Positions 25,049 to 34,112 are shown, counted from the stretch's first letter. The stretch: 64,000 bases of DNA from Streptomyces alboniger (GCF_008704395.1 NZ_CP023695.1:5456001-5520000), one strand, 5' to 3'. Numbers and translations: made by a program. Notes: a model not told the origin generated them from the letters alone.

Positions 25049-26251
25049 ATGTCTCGAACGTCCGGTACCACCTCAGTGATCGTCGCGGGCGCGCGCACGC
25101 CCATGGGCCGCCTGCTCGGCTCCCTGAAGTCCTTCTCGGGTGCGGACCTGGGGGGCTTCGCGATCAAGGCCGCGCTCGACCGCGCCGGCATCGGCGGCGA
25201 CCAGGTCCAGTACGTGATCATGGGCCAGGTGCTCCAGGCCGGGGCGGGGCAGATCCCGGCGCGCCAGGCCGCCGTCAAGGCGGGCATCCCGATGAACGTC
25301 CCCGCGCTCACCGTGAACAAGGTGTGTCTGTCGGGCCTCGACGCGATCGCGCTCGCCGACCAGCTGATCCGCGCGGGCGAGTTCGACATCGTCGTCGCGG
25401 GCGGCCAGGAGTCGATGACCAACGCCCCGCACCTGCTCCCCAAGTCGCGCGAGGGCCACAAGTACGGCGCGATCGAGATGCTCGACTCGATGGCGTACGA
25501 CGGTCTGACCGACTCCTTCGAGGGCGTCGCCATGGGCGAGTCCACCGAGAAGCACAACAGCCGCCTCGGCATCGCCCGCCCCGAGCAGGACGAGATCGCC
25601 GCCCTCTCGCACCAGCGGGCCGCCGCCGCGCAGAAGAACGGCCTGTTCGAGGCCGAGATCACACCGGTCGAGATCCCGCAGCGCAAGGGCGACCCGGTGC
25701 TCTTCTCCAAGGACGAGGGCATCCGCCCCGAGACCACCGCCGAGTCCCTCGGCAAGCTGCGCCCCGCCTTCGCCAAGGACGGCACGATCACCGCGGGCAC
25801 GGCCTCGCAGATCTCCGACGGCGCCGCGGCGGTCGTCGTCATGTCCAAGGCCAAGGCCGAGGAGCTGGGCCTGGACTGGATCGCGGAGATCGGCGCGCAC
25901 GGCAACGTGGCGGGCCCGGACAACTCCCTCCAGTCGCAGCCGTCCAACGCCATCCGGCACGCCCTGAAGAAGGAGGGCCTGGACGTCGCGGACCTGGACC
26001 TCATCGAGATCAACGAGGCCTTCGCCGCCGTCGCGGTGCAGTCAATGAAGGACCTCGGAGTGTCCTCGGAAAAGGTGAACGTCAACGGCGGGGCCATCGC
26101 GCTGGGTCACCCGATCGGGATGTCCGGCGCGCGTGTCGTGCTGCACCTCGCCCTGGAGCTGAAGCGGCGCGGTGGCGGTGTGGGCGCGGCGGCGCTGTGC
26201 GGTGGCGGTGGCCAGGGCGACGCGCTGATCCTCAAGGTGGCGAAGGGCTGA
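25049..26251 (+). CDS. Acetyl-CoA acetyltransferase (thiolase)
   Basis: Condenses two acetyl-CoA to acetoacetyl-CoA or performs the reverse thiolysis. At 400 residues it has the standard biosynthetic thiolase length. The active-site Cys is in [14 protein letters not shown], the base His in [16 protein letters not shown], and the second Cys in [18 protein letters not shown] 25049 is preceded by AAGGGG. It lies 45 bp upstream of the meaB-type gene and probably shares its transcript. The dehydrogenase at 6879 would supply the next step. Confidence 0.95.
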   Translation: MSRTSGTTSVIVAGARTPMGRLLGSLKSFSGADLGGFAIKAALDRAGIGGDQVQYVIMGQVLQAGAGQIPARQAAVKAGIPMNVPALTVNKVCLSGLDAIALADQLIRAGEFDIVVAGGQESMTNAPHLLPKSREGHKYGAIEMLDSMAYDGLTDSFEGVAMGESTEKHNSRLGIARPEQDEIAALSHQRAAAAQKNGLFEAEITPVEIPQRKGDPVLFSKDEGIRPETTAESLGKLRPAFAKDGTITAGTASQISDGAAAVVVMSKAKAEELGLDWIAEIGAHGNVAGPDNSLQSQPSNAIRHALKKEGLDVADLDLIEINEAFAAVAVQSMKDLGVSSEKVNVNGGAIALGHPIGMSGARVVLHLALELKRRGGGVGAAALCGGGGQGDALILKVAKG

Positions 26252-26296
26252 CCCCGCCGGTCGTCCCGTCCCGTACGTAGCGAACGGAGCTGTCTC

Positions 26297-27253
26297 ATGC
26301 AGGACGTCCCCTCCCTGGTGGCGCAGGCCCGCGAGGGCAGGCCGCGGGCCGTGGCCCGGCTGATCTCACTGGTCGAGGGGGCGTCGCCGCAGCTGCGCGA
26401 AGTGATGGCGGCGCTTGCTCCATTGGCGGGACACGCGTACGTGGTCGGGATCACCGGATCGCCCGGTGTCGGCAAATCCACCTCCACGTCCGCTCTGGTC
26501 AGCGCCTACCGGCGGGCCGGGAAGCGGGTCGGCGTACTCGCCGTCGACCCGTCGTCACCCTTCTCCGGGGGCGCGCTCCTCGGTGACCGGGTGCGGATGT
26601 CCGAACACGCGTCCGACCCCGGCGTCTACATCCGCTCCATGGCCACGCGCGGCCACCTCGGCGGGCTCGCATGGGCCGCGCCGCAGGCGATCCGCGTGCT
26701 GGACGCGGCGGGCTGCGACGTCGTACTGGTGGAGACCGTCGGTGTCGGGCAGTCCGAGGTGGACATCGCCTCGCAGGCGGACACCTCGGTGGTCCTGCTC
26801 GCGCCGGGCATGGGCGACGGTATCCAGGCGGCCAAGGCCGGGATCCTGGAGATCGGTGATGTGTACGTCGTCAACAAGGCGGACCGGGACGGCGCGGACG
26901 CGACCGCGCGGGAGCTGAACCACATGCTCGGCCTCGGGGAGTCGAGGGGGCCCGGCGACTGGCGGCCGCCCATCGTGAAGACGGTCGCGGCGCGGGGCGA
27001 GGGCATCGACGAGGTCGTCGAGGCGCTGGAGAAGCACCGGGCGTGGATGGAGGAGCGGGGGGTCCTCGCCGAGCGGCGGGTCTCCCGTGCCTCCCGGGAG
27101 GTCGAGACGATCGCGGTCACCGCGCTGCGTGAGCGGATCGGGTCCGTCCACGGGGACCGGCGGCTCTCCTCGCTGGCGGAGCGGATCGTCGCGGGGGAGC
27201 TTGACCCTTATGCGGCGGCCGATGAGCTGGTCGACGGGGTCACCGCGGGATGA
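26297..27253 (+). CDS. MeaB/ArgK-type G-protein chaperone of B12-dependent mutases
   Basis: GTPase of 318 residues that protects and reloads adenosylcobalamin-dependent acyl-CoA mutases. Motifs are Walker A GSPGVGKSTSTSAL, DPSSPFSGGALLGDRVRM, VLVETVGVGQSEVDIA and NKADRDGAD, followed by the C-terminal dimerisation helices. It sits downstream of the thiolase, close to the epimerase, which is the usual company of meaB. It could serve methylmalonyl-CoA mutase or the isobutyryl-CoA mutase encoded at 42715. Confidence 0.94.
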   Translation: MQDVPSLVAQAREGRPRAVARLISLVEGASPQLREVMAALAPLAGHAYVVGITGSPGVGKSTSTSALVSAYRRAGKRVGVLAVDPSSPFSGGALLGDRVRMSEHASDPGVYIRSMATRGHLGGLAWAAPQAIRVLDAAGCDVVLVETVGVGQSEVDIASQADTSVVLLAPGMGDGIQAAKAGILEIGDVYVVNKADRDGADATARELNHMLGLGESRGPGDWRPPIVKTVAARGEGIDEVVEALEKHRAWMEERGVLAERRVSRASREVETIAVTALRERIGSVHGDRRLSSLAERIVAGELDPYAAADELVDGVTAG

Positions 27254-27277
27254 CCTGAGCCGCATCCGCACGGAAGA

Positions 27278-27317
27278 CGCCTCGGGGGCGGCGTCCAAGG
27301 ACGCCGCCCCCGAGGCG
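27278..27317. terminator. Strong bidirectional terminator
   Basis: CGCCTCGGGGGCGGCGTCC (27278-27296) pairs perfectly with its inverse at 27299-27317, giving at least an 18-bp GC stem with a 4-base CAAG loop. It lies between the convergent meaB-type and PepSY genes. Confidence 0.88.
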
Positions 27318-27337
27318 GATGTGTGTGGTGCCGGCGG

Positions 27338-28051
27338 TCAGTCGTCCGAGCCGTCCTCGGCCTGGTCGTCGCGGTCGTCGTCGGCCTGGTCGGCCTGGTC
27401 GTCGTGGTCATCGTTGCGGTCCGCCGTGACCTTGCCGGTCTTCAGGTCGACGTTCCACTCGGACTCGGCGCCCTTGGCGCCCGTGGTCTCCACGCCCCAG
27501 GCGCCCGAGGTGCCGTCGTCGTCCAGGTCCACGGAGGTCACCGTGCCCTTGTCGGCGCCGGCGCGCGCGGCGTCCTCGGCGCTGGTGGACGCGCCCTTGA
27601 GCGCGGAGTTCACCCGGGCGGCGTCGGCGGCGTCGTCACCGTCGTCGTCCTTGTCGACCCAGGTGCCGAGCACCTTGCCGGTGCCGGGGTCGACCTCGAC
27701 CTCGTGCCAGGTGCCGCCCTTCAGGATGTCGACGCCCCAGACCAGGCCGCCGTCCTCCTCGTCCAGCTCGGCGGAGACCGCGGTGCCGGGGGTCTTCGCG
27801 AGCGCCGCCCTGATCGCGTCGGCGGCCGTCACCTTGGCGGCCTTGGCCTCGGCGGTGTTCTCGGCGGCGTCGTCGGCGTCGTCGCGGTCGTCGCCCTGGC
27901 CGTCGTCGTCCTTGCGGTCGTTGTCCTTCACCTGGACGCTCGACTGCTTGGCGGCCGTCTCGTCGTCGCCGGTGGTCGCGAGGGCGGTGGCGGTGCCTCC
28001 CGTGATCAGGGCCGCGGCGGCGACGGTGGCGATGACGATGTTGCGCTTCAT
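27338..28051 (-). CDS. Secreted acidic protein with two PepSY domains
   Basis: Exported protein of 237 residues: signal peptide KRNIVIATVAAAALITGGTA at 2-21, then an Asp-rich linker, two PepSY-type repeats (about 75-135, ending GTWHEVEVDPGTGKVLGTWVD, and 150-210, ending ESEWNVDLKTGKVTADRN), and an Asp/Gln tail (DDHDDQADQADDDRDDQA). PepSY domains are thought to inhibit peptidases or bind divalent metal or peptide ligands. The gene is divergent from an OmpR-type two-component system with phased repeats between them, so it is a likely target or accessory of that system. Confidence 0.9.
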   Translation of the reverse strand: MKRNIVIATVAAAALITGGTATALATTGDDETAAKQSSVQVKDNDRKDDDGQGDDRDDADDAAENTAEAKAAKVTAADAIRAALAKTPGTAVSAELDEEDGGLVWGVDILKGGTWHEVEVDPGTGKVLGTWVDKDDDGDDAADAARVNSALKGASTSAEDAARAGADKGTVTSVDLDDDGTSGAWGVETTGAKGAESEWNVDLKTGKVTADRNDDHDDQADQADDDRDDQAEDGSDD

Positions 28052-28132
28052 GAGGGATTCCTCCAGAGACGGGGGCGAGTGTGCCGCGGCCCGGGGGCCG
28101 CTGCCGTTCGCTTGCTACGAGGACCAATCTGG

Positions 28133-28200
28133 CTGAACGATCCTGAACGGAAGCTGAAGCCGCCTGAAGAACTCTTCAGGTTCGCTCTGCCACCCTGAAC
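28133..28200. promoter_or_regulatory. Helically phased CTGAAC/CTGAAG repeats, probable response-regulator site
   Basis: CTGAAC at 28133 and 28143, CTGAAG at 28154 and 28164, and CTGAAC at 28195 start 10, 11, 10 and 31 bp apart, so all five lie on one DNA face. An inverted CTTCAG is at 28174. They fill the gap between the PepSY gene and the response regulator start at 28203. Tandem hexamers at 10-11 bp are the standard target of OmpR-family dimers; binding is inferred. Confidence 0.7.
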
Positions 28201-28202
28201 GC

Positions 28203-28868
28203 ATGCGTTTGTTGATCGTGGAGGACGAGAAGCGGCTGGCCCTGTCGCTCGCCAAGGGCCTGACCGCCGAGGGCTACGCCGTCGACGTCGTCCACGACGG
28301 CGTCGACGGACTGCACCGCGCGAGCGAGGGCACGTACGACCTGGTCGTCCTCGACATCATGCTGCCCGGCATGAACGGCTACCGCATCTGCTCCACGCTC
28401 CGCGCCGCGGGCAACGACGTGCCGATCCTGATGCTCACCGCCAAGGACGGCGAGTACGACGAGGCGGAGGGCCTGGACACGGGCGCCGACGACTACCTCA
28501 CCAAACCGTTCTCGTACGTCGTGCTCGTGGCCCGCGTGAAGGCCCTGCTGCGCCGCCGCGGCAACGGCGGCCCGTCGCCCCTCCACACGCTGGGCGACCT
28601 GAGGGTCGACACGGCCGCGCGCCGCGTCTTCCGCGGCGAGGACGAAGTCACCCTCACCGCGAAGGAGTTCGCGGTCCTGGAGCAGTTGGTGCTGCGGGCC
28701 GGGGAGGTCGTCTCCAAGGGCGACATCCTGGAGCACGTCTGGGACTTCGCGTACGAAGGGGACCCGAACATCGTCGAGGTGTACGTGAGCACGCTGCGCC
28801 GCAAGCTGGGCGCGGCCCTCATCAGGACGGTGCGCGGCGCCGGTTACCGTCTGGAGGCCCCGCGGTGA
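28203..28868 (+). CDS. OmpR-family response regulator
   Basis: Response regulator of 221 residues. The receiver domain carries VEDEKRLALSLAKGL, phospho-acceptor Asp in LVVLDIMLPGMNGY and Lys in DDYLTKPFSYVVLVAR. The winged-helix domain shows LTAKEFAVLEQLVLRAGEVV and PNIVEVYVSTLRRKL, ending RTVRGAGYRLEAPR. Its stop overlaps the kinase GTG by 4 bp. The repeats just upstream suggest autoregulation and control of the PepSY gene. Confidence 0.95.
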   Translation: MRLLIVEDEKRLALSLAKGLTAEGYAVDVVHDGVDGLHRASEGTYDLVVLDIMLPGMNGYRICSTLRAAGNDVPILMLTAKDGEYDEAEGLDTGADDYLTKPFSYVVLVARVKALLRRRGNGGPSPLHTLGDLRVDTAARRVFRGEDEVTLTAKEFAVLEQLVLRAGEVVSKGDILEHVWDFAYEGDPNIVEVYVSTLRRKLGAALIRTVRGAGYRLEAPR

Positions 28869-30355
28869 CGCGGCTGTTCGGTTCCGTGCGCGCCCGGGCC
28901 ACCCTCGGCGCGAGCCTGGTCGTCGCCCTCGCCCTGGTCGCGGCGGGCGCCGCCGTGCTGCTCTCGCTGCGCACCAACCTCACCGGCCAGGCGGACGGCC
29001 GCGCCGACTCCGCTGCCCGCGAGGTCGCCTCCCAGCTCGCGACGGGCCGGGCGTACGACGATCTCGACCTGCCGGACGGCGAGGACGCCCCGGTCCAAGT
29101 GGTCGACGAGGACGGGAGGTTGGTGGCCGCCAGCGAGGACCTGGAGCGGATCAGCGGCACCGGGACCGACGCGGTCAAGCCCGGTGCCGCCGCCGCGAAG
29201 CAGTCCGGGGGCAAGGACGGTGGCGAGGAGGGCGACGAGGACGGTGACGGCACGGAGAGCGCGGAGAGCAGCGACGCGGCCGACCCCGCCGAGGCCGCCG
29301 AGCGCGGTGAGATCGACGGCGACGCCGAGTACACCGGCGGCTCCGCCACCGTCGACGGCGAGAGCGCCGACTACCGCTTCGCCGCCGTCGAGGTGAGCAC
29401 GGAGGACAAGGGCGACCTCACCGTCTACGCGGGCGGCTCGCTCACCGACGAACAGAGCGCGGTCTCGACGGCGTTGACGTCCATGCTCATCGGCTTCCCC
29501 CTGCTGCTCGGTGTCGTCGCGGGCGTCACCTGGCTGGTGACGCGCCGCGCGCTGCGCCCGGTGGCCGCGATCACCGCGGAGATGTCCGCGATCACCGCGT
29601 CGGAGGACCTCGCGCGCCGCGTGCCCGAGCCGGACACGCACGACGAGATCGCCCGCCTCGCCCGCACCACGAACGAGACGCTGACCGCCCTACAGACCTC
29701 CGTGGAGCGCCAGCGGCGCTTCGTGGCGGACGCCTCGCACGAACTGCGCAGCCCCATCGCCTCGCTCCGCACCCAGCTCGAGGTCGGCGCCGCCCACCCG
29801 GAGCTGCTGGACGTCGACGGCGCCGTGGAGGACACCGTGCGGCTTCAGGGGCTCGCCGCCGACCTGCTGCTTCTCGCCCGCCTCGACGCGGGCGAGAAGC
29901 CCGGCGAGGCACGCGTCGACCTGGCGGCCTTCGTCCGCGAGGAGCTGTCGCAGCGCACGCGGAACCGCGTCGACGTACACACGGACCTGACGAGCGTGGA
30001 AGTCGCTGGCTCCCGCGGCCAGTTGGCGCGGGTGCTCGGCAACCTCCTGAACAACGCGCAACGGCACGCGGTCTCCCGCGTCACGGTCACCACCCGGGCC
30101 GATGGCGCGTGGGCGGTCCTTGAGGTGTCCGATGACGGGAGCGGAGTGCCCCCGGGTGAGCGGGAGCGGATCTTCGAGCGGTTCGTACGTCTGGATGACG
30201 CGCGGACCCGCGACGAGGGCGGGGCCGGTCTGGGCCTCGCGATCGCCCGGGACGTGGCGGCGCGGCACGGCGGCACTCTGGGGGTCAGGGAGGCGCCGTC
30301 CGGGGGTGCGCTCTTCGAGCTCCGGTTGCCCGCCCCCCAGTCCTCGGCGGATTGA
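28865..30355 (+). CDS. Sensor histidine kinase with acidic extracellular loop
   Basis: Membrane kinase of 496 residues. Helix 1 is near residues 11-35 and helix 2 near 200-222, and the outside loop contains a Gly/Asp/Glu-rich stretch (GKDGGEEGDEDGDGTESAES) and a DUF-like region. HAMP follows, then HisKA with [21 protein letters not shown] box GNLLNNAQRHA, and G boxes DDGSGVPPGER and GGAGLGLAIARD. The acidic loop, like the acidic PepSY partner, may sense cations or cationic peptides; this is inference from charge only. Confidence 0.94.
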   Translation: MTRLFGSVRARATLGASLVVALALVAAGAAVLLSLRTNLTGQADGRADSAAREVASQLATGRAYDDLDLPDGEDAPVQVVDEDGRLVAASEDLERISGTGTDAVKPGAAAAKQSGGKDGGEEGDEDGDGTESAESSDAADPAEAAERGEIDGDAEYTGGSATVDGESADYRFAAVEVSTEDKGDLTVYAGGSLTDEQSAVSTALTSMLIGFPLLLGVVAGVTWLVTRRALRPVAAITAEMSAITASEDLARRVPEPDTHDEIARLARTTNETLTALQTSVERQRRFVADASHELRSPIASLRTQLEVGAAHPELLDVDGAVEDTVRLQGLAADLLLLARLDAGEKPGEARVDLAAFVREELSQRTRNRVDVHTDLTSVEVAGSRGQLARVLGNLLNNAQRHAVSRVTVTTRADGAWAVLEVSDDGSGVPPGERERIFERFVRLDDARTRDEGGAGLGLAIARDVAARHGGTLGVREAPSGGALFELRLPAPQSSAD

Positions 30356-30386
30356 GTGACGTCACGACCGGCGGCCGCGGGAGCGG

Positions 30387-30863
30387 TCAGGGTTTGCCGC
30401 GCTGGGAGCGCAGGTGTTCCGCGATCGGGGTCAGGGCCTTGTGCAGTTCGGTGAGCGCCTCGGGGGAGACGAGGTCGACGAAGTGCCGCCGCACGGAGGC
30501 GACGTGGTGCGGGGCCACCTTCTGCATGGTCTCCATGCCCTCCTCGGTGAGGACGGTGTAGAGGCCGCGCCGGTCGGACTCGCAGTTCTCACGGCGCACC
30601 AGGCCCGCGTTCTCCATACGGGTGATCTGGTGGGACAGGCGGCTCTTGGACTGGAGGGTGGCGGCGGCGAGATCGCTCATGCGCATCCGCAGCTCTTCCG
30701 ATTCGGAGAGATGCACGAGAATGTCGTAGTCGTTCATGGTCAGGTTGAACGGCTGAAGGTCCTTTTCGAGCTGATATGTCAGCATCCTGTTGACCTCCAC
30801 GTGGGTGCGCCAAGCGCACTGTTCCTCGTCGGTCAGCCACTGCGGGGCCGTCTCGGTCTCCAT
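30387..30863 (-). CDS. MarR-family transcriptional regulator
   Basis: Regulator of 158 residues starting METETAPQWLTDEEQCAWRT. The winged helix shows LTMNDYDILVHLSES, RMSDLAAATLQSKSRLSHQITRMENAGLVRRENCESDRRGLYTVLTEEG, typical of MarR proteins that bind palindromes as dimers. A perfect 10-bp palindrome lies directly before its start codon and may be its own operator. It is between the kinase gene and the AIM24 operon on the minus strand; targets unknown. Confidence 0.94.
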   Translation of the reverse strand: METETAPQWLTDEEQCAWRTHVEVNRMLTYQLEKDLQPFNLTMNDYDILVHLSESEELRMRMSDLAAATLQSKSRLSHQITRMENAGLVRRENCESDRRGLYTVLTEEGMETMQKVAPHHVASVRRHFVDLVSPEALTELHKALTPIAEHLRSQRGKP

Positions 30864-30864
30864 G

Positions 30865-30874
30865 GAATCGATTC
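30865..30874. promoter_or_regulatory. Palindrome before the MarR start
   Basis: GAATCGATTC is a perfect 10-bp palindrome one base upstream of the MarR ATG, in an AT-rich patch. A dimeric regulator bound here would block transcription or translation start; a candidate autoregulatory site. Confidence 0.4.
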
Positions 30875-30982
30875 TACCTAAGAAGTTGAAAGGTGAACGA
30901 ATGGTGGGATGTGACGCGCCTCGCATCCCCTGGTCGCGGGGAGGGGTACAGGCGTTCGCCGTCACACTCCGCAGACTACCGC

Positions 30983-31789
30983 TCACAGCCCGAAGCGACG
31001 CTGGAGGTCCCCCAGTTGTCCGGGAAGACGCGGTGCACCGGATTGCTGCCCCGGTTGAGTGGGAGCGCTCCTCCCACCCGGCACCCCTGCCTGGTCCGGC
31101 ACCCCTCCGGCGGCCTGCTCGGGCAGCAGCGCCTCGGACGACTGGAGCAGCACCGTGCCGGCGCCCACGAACTCGAATTGGTGCTCCTCTCCGGAGGTGC
31201 CGCCGATGCCGGTCAGCGCCCGCATGCCCCCGATCACACCGGTGAGGTAACCGTGGTCATAGTGATGGCACGGTGAAGGGCAGTCGGCCCACCCCACGAG
31301 CGCCTGTGGATCGACGCGGATCGGGGGTTCCATGAACACCACCGGACCGTTCGACGCGGCCACGAACTTTCCGGTTCCGATGAGTGTCAGGAAGCCCGGA
31401 ACGATCGATTGCTTCAGAGCGAGAGTTGGCTGAAAAGCGAGGAGGTTGCCCGAGCGAATGGTCAGGTTGCCCTCATCGAGGTCGTACGAATTCACGTCGA
31501 AGGCCCGGTCGGCGAGGAGCATCTTGCCCTGGCCGTCCGCCACGACCCAGTCACTTGCGTGCAGCGGCGAATGAAAACTCGTCCGTACCAGGCGGTCGAG
31601 ACGGCCGTGCCCTATGCCGTTGAAGTCGATCCGCCCGTAGTAGGCGATCATCTTCCCCTTCTGTAGGAACCACTGGCTTCCCTTGAGCTCCACGCAGAAG
31701 GTGTACGCGTTGACGTTGTCGTCGCTCGGCAGCGTCAGGGGGTCGAGGACCGCGGGCGCGCCCGCCGGGGTCGAGATGCGGGGATTCAC
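30983..31789 (-). CDS. AIM24-family protein, third gene of the set
   Basis: Protein of 268 residues with the AIM24 beta-sandwich fold (single hypothetical domain, PF01987 type). It contains YTFCVELKGSQWFLQKGKMIAYYG, GQGKMLLADRAFDVNSYDLDEGNLTIRSGNLLAFQPTL and HQFEFVGAGTVLLQSSE, parallel to its two upstream neighbours. It differs by an N-terminal Pro/Ala segment and a longer Gly/Pro/Gln C-terminus. Its start overlaps the previous gene by 4 bp. No enzyme motif; proposed role unknown. Confidence 0.9.
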   Translation of the reverse strand: MNPRISTPAGAPAVLDPLTLPSDDNVNAYTFCVELKGSQWFLQKGKMIAYYGRIDFNGIGHGRLDRLVRTSFHSPLHASDWVVADGQGKMLLADRAFDVNSYDLDEGNLTIRSGNLLAFQPTLALKQSIVPGFLTLIGTGKFVAASNGPVVFMEPPIRVDPQALVGWADCPSPCHHYDHGYLTGVIGGMRALTGIGGTSGEEHQFEFVGAGTVLLQSSEALLPEQAAGGVPDQAGVPGGRSAPTQPGQQSGAPRLPGQLGDLQRRFGL

Positions 31790-32478
31790 AGCTTCTCCTC
31801 CGAGGCCTGGACGTACACCGTGCCGCTTCCCGACAGCTCCAGCTGGAACGCCTCTCCGGAGCCCCGGCCCACCATGTCGCGCCAGCCCAGCGCTGTGGAG
31901 AGCTTGTTGCGCACGTCGCCGTGGTGCGCCACATAGGCCTGGGGGTCGACATGGACCGGGCGCTGCGGGGTGATCGGCACCTCGATCACCCCGCCGTGCG
32001 CCATGACGGCGACCGCGCCGTGACCCTTCAGGGTCGTGGTGAACAGGCCCTGGCCGGTGACCTGGCCGCGCACCATGCCCATGACGCCGCCCTGGGAGCC
32101 CATGAACATCGTGCCCTGCTGGAGCGTGCCGTCGAAGGCGAGCAGGCGGTCCGCCTCCACGTACAGGGTGTCTCCGGACAGCTCGATCACCTGGATGTGG
32201 TGGCCGCCGTGCCCGAACAGGACCGTCCCGGTGGGGGTGCCCGCCCGGCCGTGAGGGCCTTGGTGGACCTCGACCGTCATCAGCGGGGCCGCCTCGCCCG
32301 CGACCCGGCGCCCGATCATGGACGCCAGACCGCCCTGCCCGCCCTGGAGGTTGGGCGTGAACGAGACGTCTCCCCGATAGGCCAGCATGGCGCCGCGCTG
32401 ACTGAAGATCTTGGCTCCCGGGGTGACCGTCGCCTCGACCATCTTCGAGTTGATCTGCCGGAAAGGCATGTCAGACAT
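31786..32478 (-). CDS. AIM24-family protein, second gene of the set
   Basis: Protein of 230 residues starting MSDMPFRQINSKMVEATVTPGAKIFSQRGAMLAYRG. AIM24-type features include VIELSGDTLYVEADRLLAFDGTLQQGTMF and EAFQLELSGSGTVYVQASE. Gly-rich internal strands resemble those of the third member. It overlaps the first gene by 8 bp and the third by 4 bp, so the three are certainly co-translated. Function unknown; related yeast protein affects mitochondrial cristae, which does not transfer directly. Confidence 0.92.
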   Translation of the reverse strand: MSDMPFRQINSKMVEATVTPGAKIFSQRGAMLAYRGDVSFTPNLQGGQGGLASMIGRRVAGEAAPLMTVEVHQGPHGRAGTPTGTVLFGHGGHHIQVIELSGDTLYVEADRLLAFDGTLQQGTMFMGSQGGVMGMVRGQVTGQGLFTTTLKGHGAVAVMAHGGVIEVPITPQRPVHVDPQAYVAHHGDVRNKLSTALGWRDMVGRGSGEAFQLELSGSGTVYVQASEEKL

Positions 32479-33109
32479 CCCCCGCGATCGTGGTGCGCTC
32501 ACTGGGCTGTACGTAGACGAGGCCGTCGCCCTCGAAGCGGATCTGGAAGGCCTCGCCGCCGCCCTCGCCCATGAACGTGCGGAAGGTGACGCCGGACTGG
32601 AAGCTCTGGCGGACGTCCCCCTGGTGCGCGATGTACGCGCCCGGGTCGACCGTCAGCGGATACTGCCGGGAGACGCGCAGCACCACCGCGGGGCCGTCGG
32701 AGACGATCGCCGCCTGGCCCGTGCCCTCGACGGTCGTGGTGAACAGGCCGTTCCCCTGTGTCGCGCCGCGCAGGCCCGTGAAGCTGGTGCCGGTGCGCAG
32801 GCCGGCGTCGGTGCACAGCAGATTGCCCGCCTCGACGTACAGCTTCTCGCCGCGCAGCTCCACCAGATTGATCTCGGTGGCGCGGTCGGCGAACCAGCAG
32901 GTGCCATGCCCCTTCACCTCCATCACCGTCATCTGCTCGCCGGTCACGCGGCGCGTCACCATGCCGCGGATGCCCTCGCCGCCGCCGGACATCTTCTTGA
33001 AGGCCATCTGGCCGTCGTAGGCGACCATCGAGCCGTTCTTCGCTTTCACGGCGTCGCCGGTCATGTCGACGGCGAGCACTCTGCTCCCTTGGAGCCGGAA
33101 CGTAGCCAC
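32471..33109 (-). CDS. AIM24-family protein, first gene of the set
   Basis: Protein of 212 residues. GTG 33109 (VATFRLQGSRVLAVDMTGD) is the best start; no strong ribosome site is seen, so it may be leaderless or start differently. It shows GSMVAYDGQMAFKKMSGGGEG, LVELRGEKLYVEAGNLLCTDAGL and EAFQIRFEGDGLVYVQPSE, the same strand pattern as the other two. It leads the operon and is divergent from the DUF3817 gene at 33280. Confidence 0.9.
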   Translation of the reverse strand: MATFRLQGSRVLAVDMTGDAVKAKNGSMVAYDGQMAFKKMSGGGEGIRGMVTRRVTGEQMTVMEVKGHGTCWFADRATEINLVELRGEKLYVEAGNLLCTDAGLRTGTSFTGLRGATQGNGLFTTTVEGTGQAAIVSDGPAVVLRVSRQYPLTVDPGAYIAHQGDVRQSFQSGVTFRTFMGEGGGEAFQIRFEGDGLVYVQPSERTTIAGDV

Positions 33110-33279
33110 GAATCGACGGTAGCCCCCGCGTACCCGCCCAGAACAGGGTGAACGCCCCTGAGCGAACCCCGAGAACCCCCCGATGTCACAATGGGGGTCG
33201 CTTGTGCGCGCGTTCACAAGATCGGCGCCGCCGAGCGCGCAGCCCCCTCCCGCCGCCCCCACCCCACCGAAGGTGACCC

Positions 33280-33624
33280 GTGGACATCAAGACCGCTTCC
33301 GCACTCCGCCGCCTCCGCCTGGTCTCGGCCCCCGAGGCCGTCTCCTTCCTGCTGCTGCTCGTCTGCTCGGTGCTCAAGCGGACCACGGAGTTCAACGCCG
33401 TGCCGGCGATGGGCATGATCCACGGCGTGCTCTTCGTGCTGTACGTGATCTTCTGGCTGGACGCCTGGAACCGCACGAAGTGGGACCTCAAGACCGCCGC
33501 CCTGTACTTCGTCCTCTCCGTCCTGCCGACCGGCGGCTTCTTCGCCGAACGCAAGCTGAAGCGCGAGGCCGAGTCCGCGGTGATCGCGTCGCGCGCCCGC
33601 AAGGAAGGGATCGTCAACGCATGA
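33280..33624 (+). CDS. DUF3817 membrane protein
   Basis: Membrane protein of 114 residues with about three helices. The core [20 protein letters not shown] and [20 protein letters not shown] define DUF3817. A second paralogue lies at 42308 in this window. The start codon overlaps nothing upstream; the stop overlaps the ATG of the next gene by 4 bp, so both are cotranslated. Function unknown. Confidence 0.92.
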   Translation: MDIKTASALRRLRLVSAPEAVSFLLLLVCSVLKRTTEFNAVPAMGMIHGVLFVLYVIFWLDAWNRTKWDLKTAALYFVLSVLPTGGFFAERKLKREAESAVIASRARKEGIVNA

Positions 33625-33914
33625 TCGTCGCCTTCTCCGTGACCCCGCTCGGCGTCGGTGAGGACGTCGGCGAGTACGTGGCCGACGCCGTCCGCGTCGT
33701 CCGCGAGTCGGGCCTGCCGAACAAGACCGACGCGATGTTCACCTCCGTCGAGGGCGAGTGGGACGAGGTCATGGACGTCGTCAAGCGCGCCGTCGCCGCC
33801 GTGGAGGCGCGGGCGCCCCGCGTCTCCGTCGTCATGAAGGCGGACATCCGCCCCGGGATGACGGACGGTCTCACCTCCAAGGTCGAGACGGTGGAGCGCC
33901 ACCTCTCCGCCTAG
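33621..33914 (+). CDS. MTH1187-family (YkoF-like) thiamine-binding-type protein
   Basis: Small cytoplasmic protein of 97 residues. It begins [20 protein letters not shown] and contains [22 protein letters not shown] and [15 protein letters not shown], typical of MTH1187/YkoF family members that bind a thiamine-like ligand and form oligomers. It overlaps the DUF3817 gene by 4 bp, and this pair is conserved in actinobacteria as I recall. Followed by a strong terminator. Confidence 0.92.
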   Translation: MIVAFSVTPLGVGEDVGEYVADAVRVVRESGLPNKTDAMFTSVEGEWDEVMDVVKRAVAAVEARAPRVSVVMKADIRPGMTDGLTSKVETVERHLSA

Positions 33915-33953
33915 GTCCGCCTCTCCGTGTAGGTCCGCCTCCGTGCGCCTCGC

Positions 33954-33981
33954 AAGCCCCCGCCCTCCTGGGCGGGGGCTT
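33954..33981 (+). terminator. Terminator after the MTH1187-family gene
   Basis: AAGCCCCCGCCC (33954-33965) pairs with GGGCGGGGGCTT (33970-33981) around a TCCT loop, a perfect 12-bp stem followed by TCCTG. It ends the DUF3817 operon 40 bp after the stop. Confidence 0.9.
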
Positions 33982-34038
33982 TCCTGTGCCACTTTCCTGC
34001 CTCCCGGTCCCACCTTCCTGCTTCCTGCGTACGCGAAC

Positions 34039-34087
34039 TTGAGCGAGTGCTCAAACAGTTGTACCGTCCACTTGAGCAGTCGCTCAA
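34039..34087 (+). promoter_or_regulatory. Promoter with two identical TetR-type operators
   Basis: TTGAGC-N4-GCTCAA occurs perfectly at 34039-34054 and 34072-34087, 33 bp apart (about three turns). The first TTGAGC (34039-34044) also fits a -35, with TACCGT (34062-34067) 17 bp downstream as -10. The first site would thus cover the -35 and the second the start of transcription. The operon that follows ends with a TetR gene, so self-repression is likely. Confidence 0.75.
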
Positions 34088-34112
34088 GAAGGCGCTGACG
34101 TGGGGGTTCAGG

